Source: Neoceratodus forsteri
Lineage: Eukaryota; Chordata; Ceratodontiformes; Ceratodontidae
Direction of reading: 5' to 3'
Assembly (NCBI GenBank): GCA_016271365.2
Contig: CM028132.1
Span: 1,189,209,001-1,189,273,000 of the forward strand
DNA length: 64,000 nucleotides
Below, piece after piece: positions 21,569-31,309 of the stretch. How positions within the stretch are numbered: the first letter of the stretch is position 1; each line of letters begins with the position of its first letter. The translations under genes and the position numbers were made by a program. A model generated the notes under the pieces. The model saw nothing but the letters and a program-made list of their open reading frames with translations, ran no database searches and had not been told where the DNA came from.

Positions 21569-22035
21569 AATCTCAGATTTAGAAGTGGGTAGCTGTCTGG
21601 GAACAAGCGACCACCATACAGTGTGGTTCACGATAAACATAGCCATACAATCAAGTCATACAAAAGCAAGAGGATTGGATTTTAGGAGGGCTGACTTTGG
21701 GAAAATGAGAGAGTGCCTCAGAAAAACACTAGCAAACAGGCAAGAAAGAGGGGTGGAGGAACAATGGGGAGTAATCAAAACAGCCATCACAGAGGCAGCA
21801 AGCCTTTGTGTAAAGCAAATCAACAAAACACAACGAAGGAAAAAACGCTATGGTTCTCAAAAATGTGGCAGGGAAGGTTAAGGAGAAAAGGATAGCATTC
21901 AGGAAATATAAGGAAACACAGAAGGAGCAGGAGAGAGAACTTTATCAGATAAAGCTGAAAGAGGCTGGGAAGGCAGTCAGAATAGCAAAGGCCCAAACCG
22001 AGGAAAGGATAGCCAACTCTGTTAAGAAGGGATAA
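21552..22035 (+). pseudogene. CR1 ORF2, end of endonuclease and linker
   Basis: The frame begins 'NKISDLEVGSCLGTSDHHTV', carrying the SDH catalytic block of the EEP endonuclease (21606-21614). A basic linker follows: 'ARGLDFRRADFGKMRECL', then 'RKYKETQKEQERELYQIKLKEAGKA' after another frameshift near 21870. This is the region linking endonuclease to RT in CR1. It continues the element's ORF2 apart from the frameshifts. Confidence 0.85.
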
Positions 22036-22215
22036 GACCTTTTATAGGTACATTGAGGGAAGAAAGACCAAAGGAGGGATACTGTGGCTTAATAAAGGGA
22101 GGAATGTGGTAGAGGGTGACAGTGAAAAGCAGGGATACTGAGCAGTATTTCTGCTCAGTATTCACAAAGGAAGAGGAGGGAGGTACCTAAACCAAACAAG
22201 AGAAACACTCTGAAG

Positions 22216-22887
22216 ATGGGGGTCGATACCAGTCCATTTACAGAAGAAAAGGTTCTGAAAGAACTAATAAAATTGAAGGTGGACAAAGCAATTGGGCCTG
22301 ATGGGATTCACCCAAGAATTCTAAAGGAACTAAGGGTAGAACTAGTGACACCACTGACTACTCTCTTTAACAAATCATGGGAGGATGGGGTGGTACCTGA
22401 GGACCGGAGGAGAGTGGATGTGATTCCTCTTCACAAAAGTGGGAGCAGGACAGAGGCAGGAAACTACAGACCAGTTTGTTTGACCTCAGTGGTAGGGAAA
22501 ATGATGGAATCACTTCTGAAGGAAAGAATTGTTGAGTATCTAGAGGCCAGTGGGGCACAGGACCCAAGGCAGCATGGATTTATGATGGGAAGGTCATGTC
22601 AGACGAATCTAATAGATTTCTTTGACTGGGTGACCAAAGTAGTAGACCAGGGAGGGGCTGTGGACATGGCCTACCTAGATTTTAGCAAGGCATTTGATAC
22701 AGTCCCACACAAAAGATTAATACACAAGTTAGCCAGCCTTGGAGTGTGTCTGAAGGTGGTAGCCTGGATAAAAAATTGGCTAGACAACAGGACGCAAAGG
22801 GTAGTAGTAAATGGAGTCCACAGTGAAGAAACCAGGGTTACTAGCGGGGTACCGCAGGGTTCAGTACTAGGACCAGTCCTTTTTTAA
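22216..22887 (+). pseudogene. CR1 ORF2, reverse transcriptase (223-codon open frame)
   Basis: RT blocks are in order: 'SPFTEEKVLKEL.KLKVDKAIGPDGI', 'KSGSRTEAGNYRPVCLTS', RQHGFMMGRSCQTNLIDFFD, VDMAYLDFSKAFDTVPHKRL (motif A with Asp) and TSGVPQGSVLGPVLF. An extra T in the T-run at about 22881 shifts the frame just before 'FISDIAEELEGKVCLFADDTK' (FADD at 22937-22948). Both catalytic blocks survive, in adjacent frames. Confidence 0.9.
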
Positions 22888-23720
22888 TGTCTTTATAAGT
22901 GACATTGCAGAGGAACTAGAAGGAAAAGTATGTCTCTTTGCAGACGACACAAAGATCTGCAACAGGGTTGATACACAAGATGGAGTGGAAAGGATGAGAA
23001 GGGACTTAGCAAGGTTGGATGAATGGTCAGATGTACAGTATGGCAGCTCAGATTCAGTGCAAAGAAGTGCAAGGTAATGCACCTGGGAAACAAAAACCCA
23101 GGGGAAGAGTACACAATGGGGGGTGAAATACTGACAACAGTAACAATGGAAAGGGACCTGGGGGTAATTATATCAGATGACCTAAAGGTGGGCAAGCAAT
23201 GTGAGAAGGCAGTAAGGAAGGCTGGGGGGATACTGGGATGCATAGGGAGAGGCATCAATAGTAGAAAACAGGAAGTTGTTATCCCTCTGTACAGACAGTT
23301 GGTGAGACCCCATCTGGGGTCTGCACTGTGTGCAGTTCTGGAGACCCCATCTCCGCAAAGACATAGACAGAGTGGAGGCTGTCCAGAGGAGGGCAACCAA
23401 AATGGTACAGGGTCTGCACCAGAAGACATACGAAGAAAGACTAAAGGAGCTTAATATGTATACCCTTGAGGAAAGAAGGGAGAGAGGGGACGTGACAGAA
23501 ACTTTCAAGTACCTCAAGGGAATCAACAAAGTCCAAGAGGGTAGCATATTTCAGAAAAAGAGATGTGCAAGAACAAGGGGCACAATTTGAAGATAGAGGG
23601 GACGGCCTGAGGTAATGTGAGGAAGTATTTTTCACAGAGAGGGTTGTGGATGCGGGAACAGCCTCCCTGAGGAGGTTGTGGAGTCAAGAACAGTGGGGAA
23701 TTAAGAATGCATGGGACAGA
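22888..23720 (+). pseudogene. CR1 ORF2, FADD block and C-terminal domain
   Basis: After the frameshift the sequence gives LFADDTKICNRVDTQDGVER, then 'RFSAKKCKVMHLGNKNPGEEY', ERDLGVIISDDLKVGKQCEK, 'GCIGRGINSRKQEVVIPLYRQLVRPHLG', 'VEAVQRRATKMVQGLHQKTYEERLKELNMYTLEERRERG' (split here over two frames) and 'FFTERVV'. Small indels near 23040, 23320 and 23590 break it. Order and content match the copy at 16624-17307. Confidence 0.85.
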
Positions 23721-23869
23721 CATAAGTCAGTCCTAGTGGGGGTAGGAGGAAGTAAGCTGTTGGTTAACTAGGATCTGCAGCTTATCTGTTAGGTTGGAAA
23801 TGGGCAGACTAGGTGGGCCAAGTAGTCCTTATCTGTCACACAGTCTATGTTTCTATGTTTCTATATTTG

Positions 23870-24575
23870 CCTTCCTTTCTCACTCAAGTAACTGAAGAAA
23901 GCCTTATCCCTTAACTATCCCTTGTAGTTAGATCTGGAACAAAGCAGACCCCAGCTTCTTCATGTGAGATGTTCCCTATTTGTTTCCCCACTTGTAGCAT
24001 GCTGTACTGCTCCTTGATACTCCCCATCACAGCCAGCACCATTCGGCATGACTCTCCTTCTGCCAGGGCCCTCTTTGGTGTGAGGTGGTAGTATGGCCTC
24101 AGGATGGAATATGATATTGCAGGGAAATCGCTTCAGGAAGCTAGTTTGCCAGAAATGTCTTACAGCTATCCCCTTCAGCTCCTTCAGGAAGGCCAGTTCT
24201 TCTCATTCTAGACAACCACATGATATTCTTGAGGTTGTCCAGTTTTACTGTTAGTGCTACATTGCTTTCCTCAGGGCTTGTTGTGGCAATGAGCGCTTTG
24301 TTTCCTGTATCCTCTGCTGATTTATGCTTCTCGTCTATCATCGCCATTCTGGCTCCCAGCAATGTGCTTCTGTTGTTCAAGTCTGCAGCATTTTTATTTT
24401 GTGTCTGACTCGCCTGTAGCATTGACGCCATTGAGGGTCTCTGTCCCATGACCTCAGTTATTCTGGATGCTGCTGCTAGAGCCCAAAACCTGGGCTTGTT
24501 GCTAGGAGCTATCCTGAGGGTCATCGATCTGTTTGGTTTCCACATGCCAGATGGGTAGAAAAGTGCATTGTTCAA
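23870..24575 (-). pseudogene. L1/Tx1-type ORF1-like fragment
   Basis: A 144-codon minus-strand frame (24575 to 24141) has an alternating helical, Gln/Asn-rich stretch, then KLDNLKNIMWLSRMRRTGLP and EGAEGDSCKTFLANWLP. This resembles the end of the coiled coil and the start of the RRM in L1-type ORF1 ('L+DLENRSRRNNLR+VGLPEG.EG.D...FLE.WLP'). Downstream to about 23880 further blocks such as 'RPYYHLTPKRALAEGESCRM' continue in other frames. The assignment rests on this short motif. Confidence 0.5.
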
Positions 24576-24579
24576 TGTG

Positions 24580-25587
24580 TTACCTACAAATTAAGTGGCT
24601 GATGTAGTTAAATTGCAGATCCAAGAGGGTAAATTCAATATAAAATGTAAAAATCTACAAGCTCTGCAAGAGCTCTACTAACCCGTGTCTGTCAAGTGTA
24701 GCTGTTTGCTTTGTCCCCATCAACATTATTTTTATTTAAAAGTGCTGTGTTGCAAATATACCTTTAAAATGAATGCAAAATACATTTCATCGCACTCACT
24801 GACACTGATCCTTATGCAAACCTACGGGGCAGATTGATTTAGGCAGTGTGATCTTGAGAAGTTTACACTTTTAACACAGCTGTAATTTCAACAACCGGAT
24901 AAGATTATAAATGTGTCCCTTCTGGATTTGTCTGCAGACTATTGTGCAGCTACAGTAGCAATATAATCAGCTGTTACCAGCCTAAAGAGATATAGATGTT
25001 AGCTTGCTGTATCACACCTTATATAGTGATTTGCAGAACAGCCATCTTTCCTTGGCTTATTTATTTGCAGACTTTTTTGTATAAAATGCTTTTTTTGGAG
25101 TCTACTCTGAACTTAATACCAGTTCATTGAGAAAGCAGATATGTACCTGCTTGGGACGGGGCAGCTCTAGTTATAAGGTAGGGTTCAGTTTGATTAGATA
25201 GTAAAGGTCTGCCATTAAAATAACAAATGAGCAGCTTGTTTAAACATTTTGAAGAGAAAAAAAAAAAAGTAACTAGCTGTCCTCTGAAACCCTGCCAGAT
25301 CATTTATGAACAGCATAATTCTGGCATTGGACCGCTTCTGCATTGACTCCAAATAATGAATTCCCCCTGCATTTCAAATTCAGTCTGGCCTGACACTGAT
25401 TAAAAGTACAGGCACTGAAGTCCTCCACCATTGTAACTGCTCAGCCTAGAATGTACCGGAGCCCTTACATGGAACAAGAGTGAAACTGAGAAGAATGTAT
25501 CAGAACCCATGGGGCATTTTTATAATGAGAAACCTCCAAATGCTTCCTACCCAACTGATAATAGATTTAATAAGCAGTCGCAGTCTT

Positions 25588-25592
<5 letters not shown>
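24580..25592. other. No recognised gene or repeat
   Basis: AT-rich non-coding DNA with stops in all frames. No terminal repeats or conserved protein blocks are visible. Confidence 0.5.

Positions 25593-25645
<53 letters not shown>
25593..25645. repeat. (AC)n microsatellite
   Basis: Uninterrupted AC dinucleotide, about 26 units. Confidence 0.99.
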
Positions 25646-25648
<3 letters not shown>

Positions 25649-25886
25649 TGTAATTCAATAGAAAGTCTTGTTTCATTGCTCTGCTGCTTCATTTTTGAGA
25701 CTATCAATGGGAATTGTGCTTAATTGCACAGCAGAGAGATCAACGGTGTGATGCACATCAGGTTTTGTATTGTTTCTTTCTGACACATTCACCCCTTCCC
25801 CAACCATCGACACACTTGCAGTATCTGTTAGAAGAAAATGGACAGAAAGAAACTGCTCCTTCTCACCATACAGTGGAGTACTCTAA

Positions 25887-26068
25887 CAGTGGCGGCTCTA
25901 CACCAGGGCCCACCAGGGCACGTGCCCCAGTAAAAAAATGCTGTGCCCCAGTTGGTGCCCCATATGGTGCAAAGCTTCCCGCATAGTAACAATATATCAG
26001 TGCCCTGGCTACCATCGGTTGTGCCCCAGCTGTGCCCTGGTAACTATTTCTGGCCAGAGCCGCTACTG
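25887..26068. mobile_element. 182-bp hAT-type MITE with perfect 8-bp target duplication
   Basis: TACTCTAA occurs at 25879-25886 and again at 26069-26076. The ends are CAGTGGCGGCTCTAC and the complement of CAGTAGCGGCTCTGGCC. CAGTGGCGGCTC-type ends are common in vertebrate hAT elements. The interior has repeated 'gtgcccca/gtgcccc' motifs and no coding potential. Confidence 0.92.
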
Positions 26069-26081
26069 TACTCTAAACTGA

Positions 26082-26433
26082 TTGGACCAGATTTTCTAAG
26101 CCCCTAGATCACCGCAAGCCCCAGGTGCACCAACGAAATGGCACACCAGACTTGTGGTGATCGAATGAGATTTTACATCCCGTGCAGCAATTGCTGCAAG
26201 TTAGACCATCTTTTTGTGGTCTAGCTTGTGGCAATCCCAAGGACCCTTTTCATGAAGCTTGCGCCAGATGCTTGACGCAAGTTGCCGTAAATCAGATAAA
26301 CCGTTGCGGCTGTGTCTGACCTACTAAAATCAGAGCAGTTGTGGCAAACCCGTTGGGTGCACCACCAGAAACGAAGTTTGTCGGCGTAGGGCTTGGCACA
26401 AGCCTTGCGCCATCCATTAAAAATCTGGCCCAA
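26082..26433. mobile_element. Palindromic ~350-bp MITE, same family as 8155-8500
   Basis: The ends are TTGGACCAGATTTTCTAAG and the complement of TTTGGGCCAGATTTTTAATG. It shares 'tagatcaccgcaag', 'gcaagttagacca' and 'ggtgcaccaccagaa' blocks with the copy at 8155-8500. The two halves fold on each other. Target duplications were not clear. Confidence 0.7.
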
Positions 26434-26720
26434 ATTATCGGTGTGCTTTGGGGCTATGCCTTCATATTCAAAATAGTCAACCATTATTTTATTTAGAGTT
26501 TTGCACATAGAGGATAACCCTAGTAAGAACGAGGTCTGTTTCCGTAGGGGTCCTGGGGGGAGTAGAGTTGCATCTATTTAAAAATTTAAATACATACATT
26601 TGCAACACATTGCATTACAAGTCATTTTAGTGGCACAGTGGTGGCACTGTTGATAGCATTGAGAAGTCATTTCCATTCAGAACTGCAGTTTTCATCAGCT
26701 TGAAACTCTGTCATCTTGTG
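26434..26720. other. No recognised feature
   Basis: Short AT-rich non-coding interval between the MITE and the long SINE. Confidence 0.5.
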
Positions 26721-27353
26721 GCTGGCCTGGTGGCACTGAGGTTGAGGCGCTGGATGCCACACATCACGCTATGCCGGCGACCCGAGTTCGGGAGCAAGCT
26801 CAGGCACCAGGGGTCAGCAGGGAGGAGAGAGATTGAGCATCCAACAGACTGCTCTCAGCTCTTGGGGGGAGGGTTACAGGGTTGTCCGGCATCCCAGCGA
26901 CCCCCGGTGGAGATTGGGGGTGCTGCAGGAAGTGGACAAAAAGACATGGAGGAGCGTGGCAGACATCAGCAGGGTTGCCATGCACCATGGCGTCATTGCA
27001 CGCCACACTCAGGAGGGAGGAGGAGGAGCACAACAGAACAAGGAAACAACCAGCTCTGTGGGGCAGGCAACGGCACCTGGCCCCCTTGCCCACCGCCGGA
27101 TCTCTCCCACCCGGCCTTCCAGTTCCTCCACCCAGGCTCTCACCTGCAGCTTCACCAGTCTGTAAGACAGCGCCCAAGAGGAGGGGTGACCCCACACCAG
27201 AGGGGTCAAGCCAGGGGTACTAGCTGCAGTAGGAGGGGGGAAGAGAGGAGGCTCGGGATGGGGAGACCTCAGGCGGGCAGGATGAGGCCAGGATGCCTGA
27301 GAGAGGCCCCGCAGGCTGTGACTGGAGAGAAAAAGACATTAAAAAAAACCTTG
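26721..27353 (+). mobile_element. Long tRNA-derived SINE, copy 1 (~630 bp)
   Basis: GTCATCTTGTG (26710-26720) and GTCATCTTTTG (27354-27364) flank it, an 11-bp target duplication with one mismatch. The head reads 'ggcctggtggcactgaggtt', then 'gaggcgctgga' and a B-box-like 'cgacccgagttcgggagc', resembling a class II (Leu/Ser) tRNA. A GC-rich body follows and the element ends in 'gacattaaaaaaaacc'. The 221-codon ORF over it is compositional. Related copies are at 6615-7180, 38998-39503 and 62335-62512. Confidence 0.8.
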
Positions 27354-27589
27354 GTCATCTTTTGATACAGGAAAATGAAATTTGCAAGAATTGCACATTG
27401 GCCCAGTAACTTGGGAGTTGTGCATCTTGGTGACATTTGCTTTAGTGGTTGTTGTGCTACAGAGTGGCAAAGGCAGTAAAAATGATGTAAAAAGTGGCTT
27501 TTTTATTTGTTCATCAAGAACTAAACAAGCATTTGTCAATGCTGACTGTCCGCTTGCATGTTGCTGTACGTGCAAGCGAACAGCTAACT

Positions 27590-27707
27590 GAGCTCTTAGT
27601 GAGTGCATACTGTATATAGGATGTGCTCAGTGACATTGACTGACAGCTCGAGTGAGCTGTCATTCACTGAGCATGTACTATATACAATATGCGCTCATCG
27701 AGAGCTC
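27590..27707. repeat. 118-bp near-perfect hairpin
   Basis: A left arm of about 44 bp starting 'gagctcttagtgagtgcata' pairs with a right arm ending 'gctcatcgagagctc' around a ~30-bp centre that itself contains 'gacagctcgagtgagctgtc'. It lies at the start of the foldback-like tandem region, so it may be part of that element. Confidence 0.8.
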
Positions 27708-27799
27708 AGTCGGTGGCCAGCCAGGGTGGTGAGAGGAAGGCTGTGCTGTTCGCTGGCTCAGTTTCATGATGAGAGGGAGCAGGGTGGTGGGGCACTACC

Positions 27800-28410
27800 T
27801 GCCAGGGTGGGGCATCCACTAGACCACTAAGGACAGGGTTCCAATCAATGTAACAGGGGATACGGGATAGGGAGTGGGATCCTCCAGACCACCAAGGAAA
27901 TGTTTTACTGGATTATACAGGGTATCAGAATGGTTGGGGGGTTACACTGGAAACCAGGGACATTCTATTGTATATCGGATGGGACCAGGTGGGGAGGGAC
28001 CACTAGACCACAAGGGAATCTTTTCAATATAACGGAAAGGGTTCGGGTAGTGGGAGGGACCGCTAGCCACCAGGGACAACATGTCAATATACTGGGTGGG
28101 TGATGTGGGGGGGGGGTTAGGGATCACTAGACGACCAGGACATGTTCTGATTGATCAACGGGACATTGAGCAGCATCGGGGAAGGAGAGCGACTACTATA
28201 CCACCAGGGAAATATTTTTCTTTATATATGGGATGGAGATCAGCATCGGGGAAAGGGAGGGACTATCATACTACCACAGATATCTTTTTCTTTATCTACG
28301 GACGGCAATCTATGATTGAGGGAGGGACCACTATACCACCAGGGATATCTTTTCCTTTATCTACAGGATGGCGATCAGTGGTCACTGGGGTCTGTAGTAC
28401 TTCTACCAGC
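27800..28410 (+). repeat. ~62-70-bp tandem array related to the foldback arms
   Basis: About ten units carry a 'gagggaccactagaccacca' core, at about 27815, 27880, 27943, 28009, 28059, 28121, 28191, 28262, 28328 and 28395. Core and period resemble the right-arm unit at 3960-4455. No inverted partner array is present in the window. Downstream sequence ends in 'tttgtgaatctggcccca' (about 28690), a terminus-like motif. Confidence 0.75.
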
Positions 28411-28749
28411 CATTGAGGTCACGTGGAATACCACCAGGTCTCATTTGGCTGTATTTGCTCCACACAAGGGACCACTCAAGAGGCCCTTGCACAGAGCAAA
28501 TGCTTTGTGAATCAGGACGTGCCAATTTTCATGTCCCTCCCCATCATTGCATTGCAGCCCCTCCACACTTTGTCACAGCACAAACCCAATTTGTGGGTGC
28601 AAACTGGGCTTTGTGAATACCAGCTTTGTGCGAATCCAGTTTGTAGCTCATAAACCAGGTTTATGCCAGGCAAAGTTTTGTGAATCTGGCCCCAGATTAG
28701 ATATAATATATAATTTGCAATTGGGTGCTGATTTTACCACAGTTTTATA

Positions 28750-29430
28750 TTGCATTTACCCAGTATAGTAGAGATGAGATGTGATATCTCATTTTTTAGT
28801 GTGGTTCTGCTTTTAAAATATATCTTTCTAGGACAGATCATCTTAGATACAACATCTCCTTTTCAGTGGGGTTCTTCTGTAGGTCCTGTTTTTGCACAGT
28901 TTTGCCAATATATTTACCCAGGATAATCCTGTTGAGATGCAGTATCTCATTTTCAGCGGGATCCTGCTTTGGCACATTTTTGTACTGTATTTGCCCAGGA
29001 TGGCACGGCTCAGATGTTATCTTGTTTTCAGTGACATCTTGCTTTTCCTAGTTTTTGCACTGTATTTACCCAGGATAGCACAGCCGAGATGCAGTATCTC
29101 ATTTTGAATGGGGCCCTGCTTTTACCCATTTATGTATTTACCCAGGATACTCCAGCTAAAAGGCAAGTTATGTTTTCAGTGGGGTCCAACTTTTACAATG
29201 TATTTTCCCCAGGACAGAGCATCATAGATGCACAGCTCCAGTGTGTGTGTGTGGATGTGTGTGTGAGTGCGCGCGCAGGGAGGGAGGGGGCGCCACAGGG
29301 GTCCTGCATGTATATATTTTTGCTATATAGGTACCCAGGATAGAACAGATGAGGTGTAGTATCTAATTTTTAGTGATGTTCTGCTTTTACACATTATTAG
29401 ATTGCATTTACCCAGGAAAGGCCAAACGAC
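28750..29430 (+). repeat. Minisatellite, ~70-90-bp units
   Basis: About nine diverged units start 'atttacccaggatagcacag' and continue 'agatgcagtatctcattttc', then 'agtggggtcctgctttt'. Unit starts are near 28755, 28826, 28913, 28991, 29065, 29136, 29206, 29330 and 29407. A GT/GC-rich insertion (29240-29290) lengthens one unit. A single related unit appears near 41280. Confidence 0.85.
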
Positions 29431-29444
29431 AGACAATATCTAAT

Positions 29445-30140
29445 TTACAGTGCCCTCCCACATTTTAACCCCAAATGTCCAACATAGTTTTTATTTGACC
29501 TGAAGTTATGCTCAAGACAGCTGGGATTTTTTAAAATCCCATCTGAAAGGTGATTTTGCAGTGCAAGTGAGAAAACATGTTTCAGAAGGGAAGGAGAAAA
29601 ATTACAACTGTCTTGTTCATGGTATACCGTCAGCATAATGACCTTTTCATAGCGAAGACCATCACAGTGACAGATCTTGCCAGGTCGCTGTGATGGCCCC
29701 GCTGTACACCGGCACTCTGTCTCCCGGTGTTTCGCCCCACCCTGAAACAACTCCGAGACCCCCGCAAAAAACAAAACAAAACACTTTGTCCTGATGGGAG
29801 CAATGCCGACAGTCGACATTGTTCCTGTTGCTATACGGGATGTCGACAACATTGTTGTCAACGTAACTTGGTGGAACCCTTCATCATAAGGTGGTACAAC
29901 ACAAAGGACAGGTTGAACATTAGGGGCCAGAATCTGCAAGAAATAAAGTTGTAAGTAAACGCTGGAACAGTTCTGTGTTTCTTCATAATAGTTGTTTTTC
30001 CACATTTGACCCCACATTTTCAACATATGACCTGTGAGAAATAATATAATAATACAAATTTTTAAAAGGGTGATAAAAAAAAAAGAACCCAGCTGTTTGT
30101 GGCCAATAAATCTTATAGACTGTACAGCTAAAGTGTTCAC
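29445..30140 (-). other. 231-codon open frame of unknown nature
   Basis: This is among the longest open frames in the window not explained by a LINE. It has a hydrophobic stretch (about residues 18-38) and a Cys/Arg-rich part, but no motif I recognise. Similar ~30-bp blocks ('ccacattt.accccacatttt.caacat') occur in direct orientation near 29458 and 30000, and CpG-containing palindromes lie around 29650-29860. A decayed DNA element is likelier than a gene. Confidence 0.25.
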
Positions 30141-30179
30141 TCATATCCTAAATGATAGAATGTGACTTGGGCTAATCAA

Positions 30180-30650
30180 AATAACATACTGGATGAAGCT
30201 CAGGAAGGCTTTAGGGCACAATATTCTACTATTGACCAATGCTTTGTACTTGCTCATTTGGTGCACAAATACAGGGTTGTGAAAAACAAAAGTTATACTG
30301 TGCTTTCATTGACTTGAAAGCAGCATTTGATAGGCTTGGGATAGGTTGGAAAAATTAAGAGTAGATGCGTTTAATCGTTATTACAGAGATTATATACTAA
30401 TAATTATACTTGTGTAAGATATAATAAGGCAAGGGATTTGAGGAAAGGTTTAATATAAATGTTGGGGTAAAGCAAGGGTGCACAATTTCTCCAATGTTGT
30501 TTCATATCTTCTTCAATACCATACTTAGAACACTATATGAGGATAACCTTCATATGCCATAAATAGGGGAGAGATGTTGTCCATACCCATGCATATGCAG
30601 ATGATGTTGCACTATTCTCTACCAACTCTGCCATTTGTTGGTAATCCTTA
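30180..30650 (+). pseudogene. Non-LTR reverse transcriptase relic (YADD type), clade unresolved
   Basis: Plus-strand frames give ILDEAQEGFRAQYSTIDQCF followed by 'VLAHLVHKYRVVKNKSY', then 'GVKQGCTISPMLFHIFFNTI' (about 30465-30530) and 'YADDVALFST' (about 30595). The 'GFR..YSTID', 'KQGC.ISP.LF' and YADD blocks are in the normal RT order. The 'KQGC' type differs from the 'PQGS' type of CR1/L2, so this is another LINE clade (RTE-, R1/I- or L1-like). Heavily frameshifted. Confidence 0.65.
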
Positions 30651-31309
30651 TTAGCATGACCTTCATGGCGTTGGCCACCCAGGGTGCGCGAGATGTCAAC
30701 CGGGCCCTGCTGCCATTATGGACTGAGCGGATCTTTGTAATTAAACTTTCCAGGCAGCAGGTAAAAAAAATTTACTTTTATGCTAAAAGCCCTAATTGGG
30801 CATTTCTGTAGCAGCTGCTGCAATTACTGTGGTTATTGGTGTTTCCCTTTAAATTTGTGTGAAAACCTGCTTGACTCCATTGCAAAGGTCATAACCTAGC
30901 TTATGTAAGGCATCCTGGAATTTTATGATGCTTTAGTGCTAAAGCCTGCAGTAGTTGTATTGTATTAACTAGTGCTGTTGCTGTCCTCTGCAGTCCCTAT
31001 GTTCTTGTCTTATGCTGGCCATGACACTTTTCAAGGCATAGTAAGTGTCCTGCTGCTTTCTGTAGTTTACAGGGACTTCACAAGACATGTAATAGAATTG
31101 AATGAGAGTATAACTTCTGGTGGCTTGTGCAGGTGCGCATTATTAACTGCCATGATGCCTTGCATGAGTGGGGTCATGACCTTTGCAATGGAGACAAACA
31201 GGTTTTCACACCAGGGCAAAGCAACCTCATTTATATTTAAATTAGGATGACATTAGATGGGTGCAAGAGAGGCAATCATTGACCGTGCGTACAAACTACA
31301 TAGATATAC
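30651..31309. other. No recognised gene or repeat
   Basis: A 92-codon plus frame (30972-31250) has hydrophobic residues but no recognisable motif. Probably non-coding. Confidence 0.45.

Larger units (their letters stand above)
20126..23866 (+). mobile_element. Near full-length CR1 LINE with ORF1 and ORF2
   Basis: This is the most complete LINE in the window, about 3.7 kb. It contains a 5' ORF1 with SGNH-hydrolase-like motifs, ORF2 with AP endonuclease (20783-21880) and RT (22216-23020), the C-terminal domain, the 3' UTR and a 3' end of 'tctatgtttctatgtttcta' (23850-23866). Four or more small frameshifts and a few stops break the frames, so it is not active, but its divergence looks low. It lies head to head with the minus-strand CR1 ending near 20125. 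Confidence 0.9.

Noticed and set aside
26721..26800. Possible tRNA gene (A-box and B-box-like strings)
   Set aside because: It lacks a complete cloverleaf and acceptor stem and is the head of a dispersed SINE with target duplications. The same applies at 38998.
26700..27365. 221-codon plus-strand ORF
   Set aside because: It lies over the long SINE, in GC-rich DNA where several frames on both strands are open. It contains no motif and spans the SINE's target-duplication boundaries.
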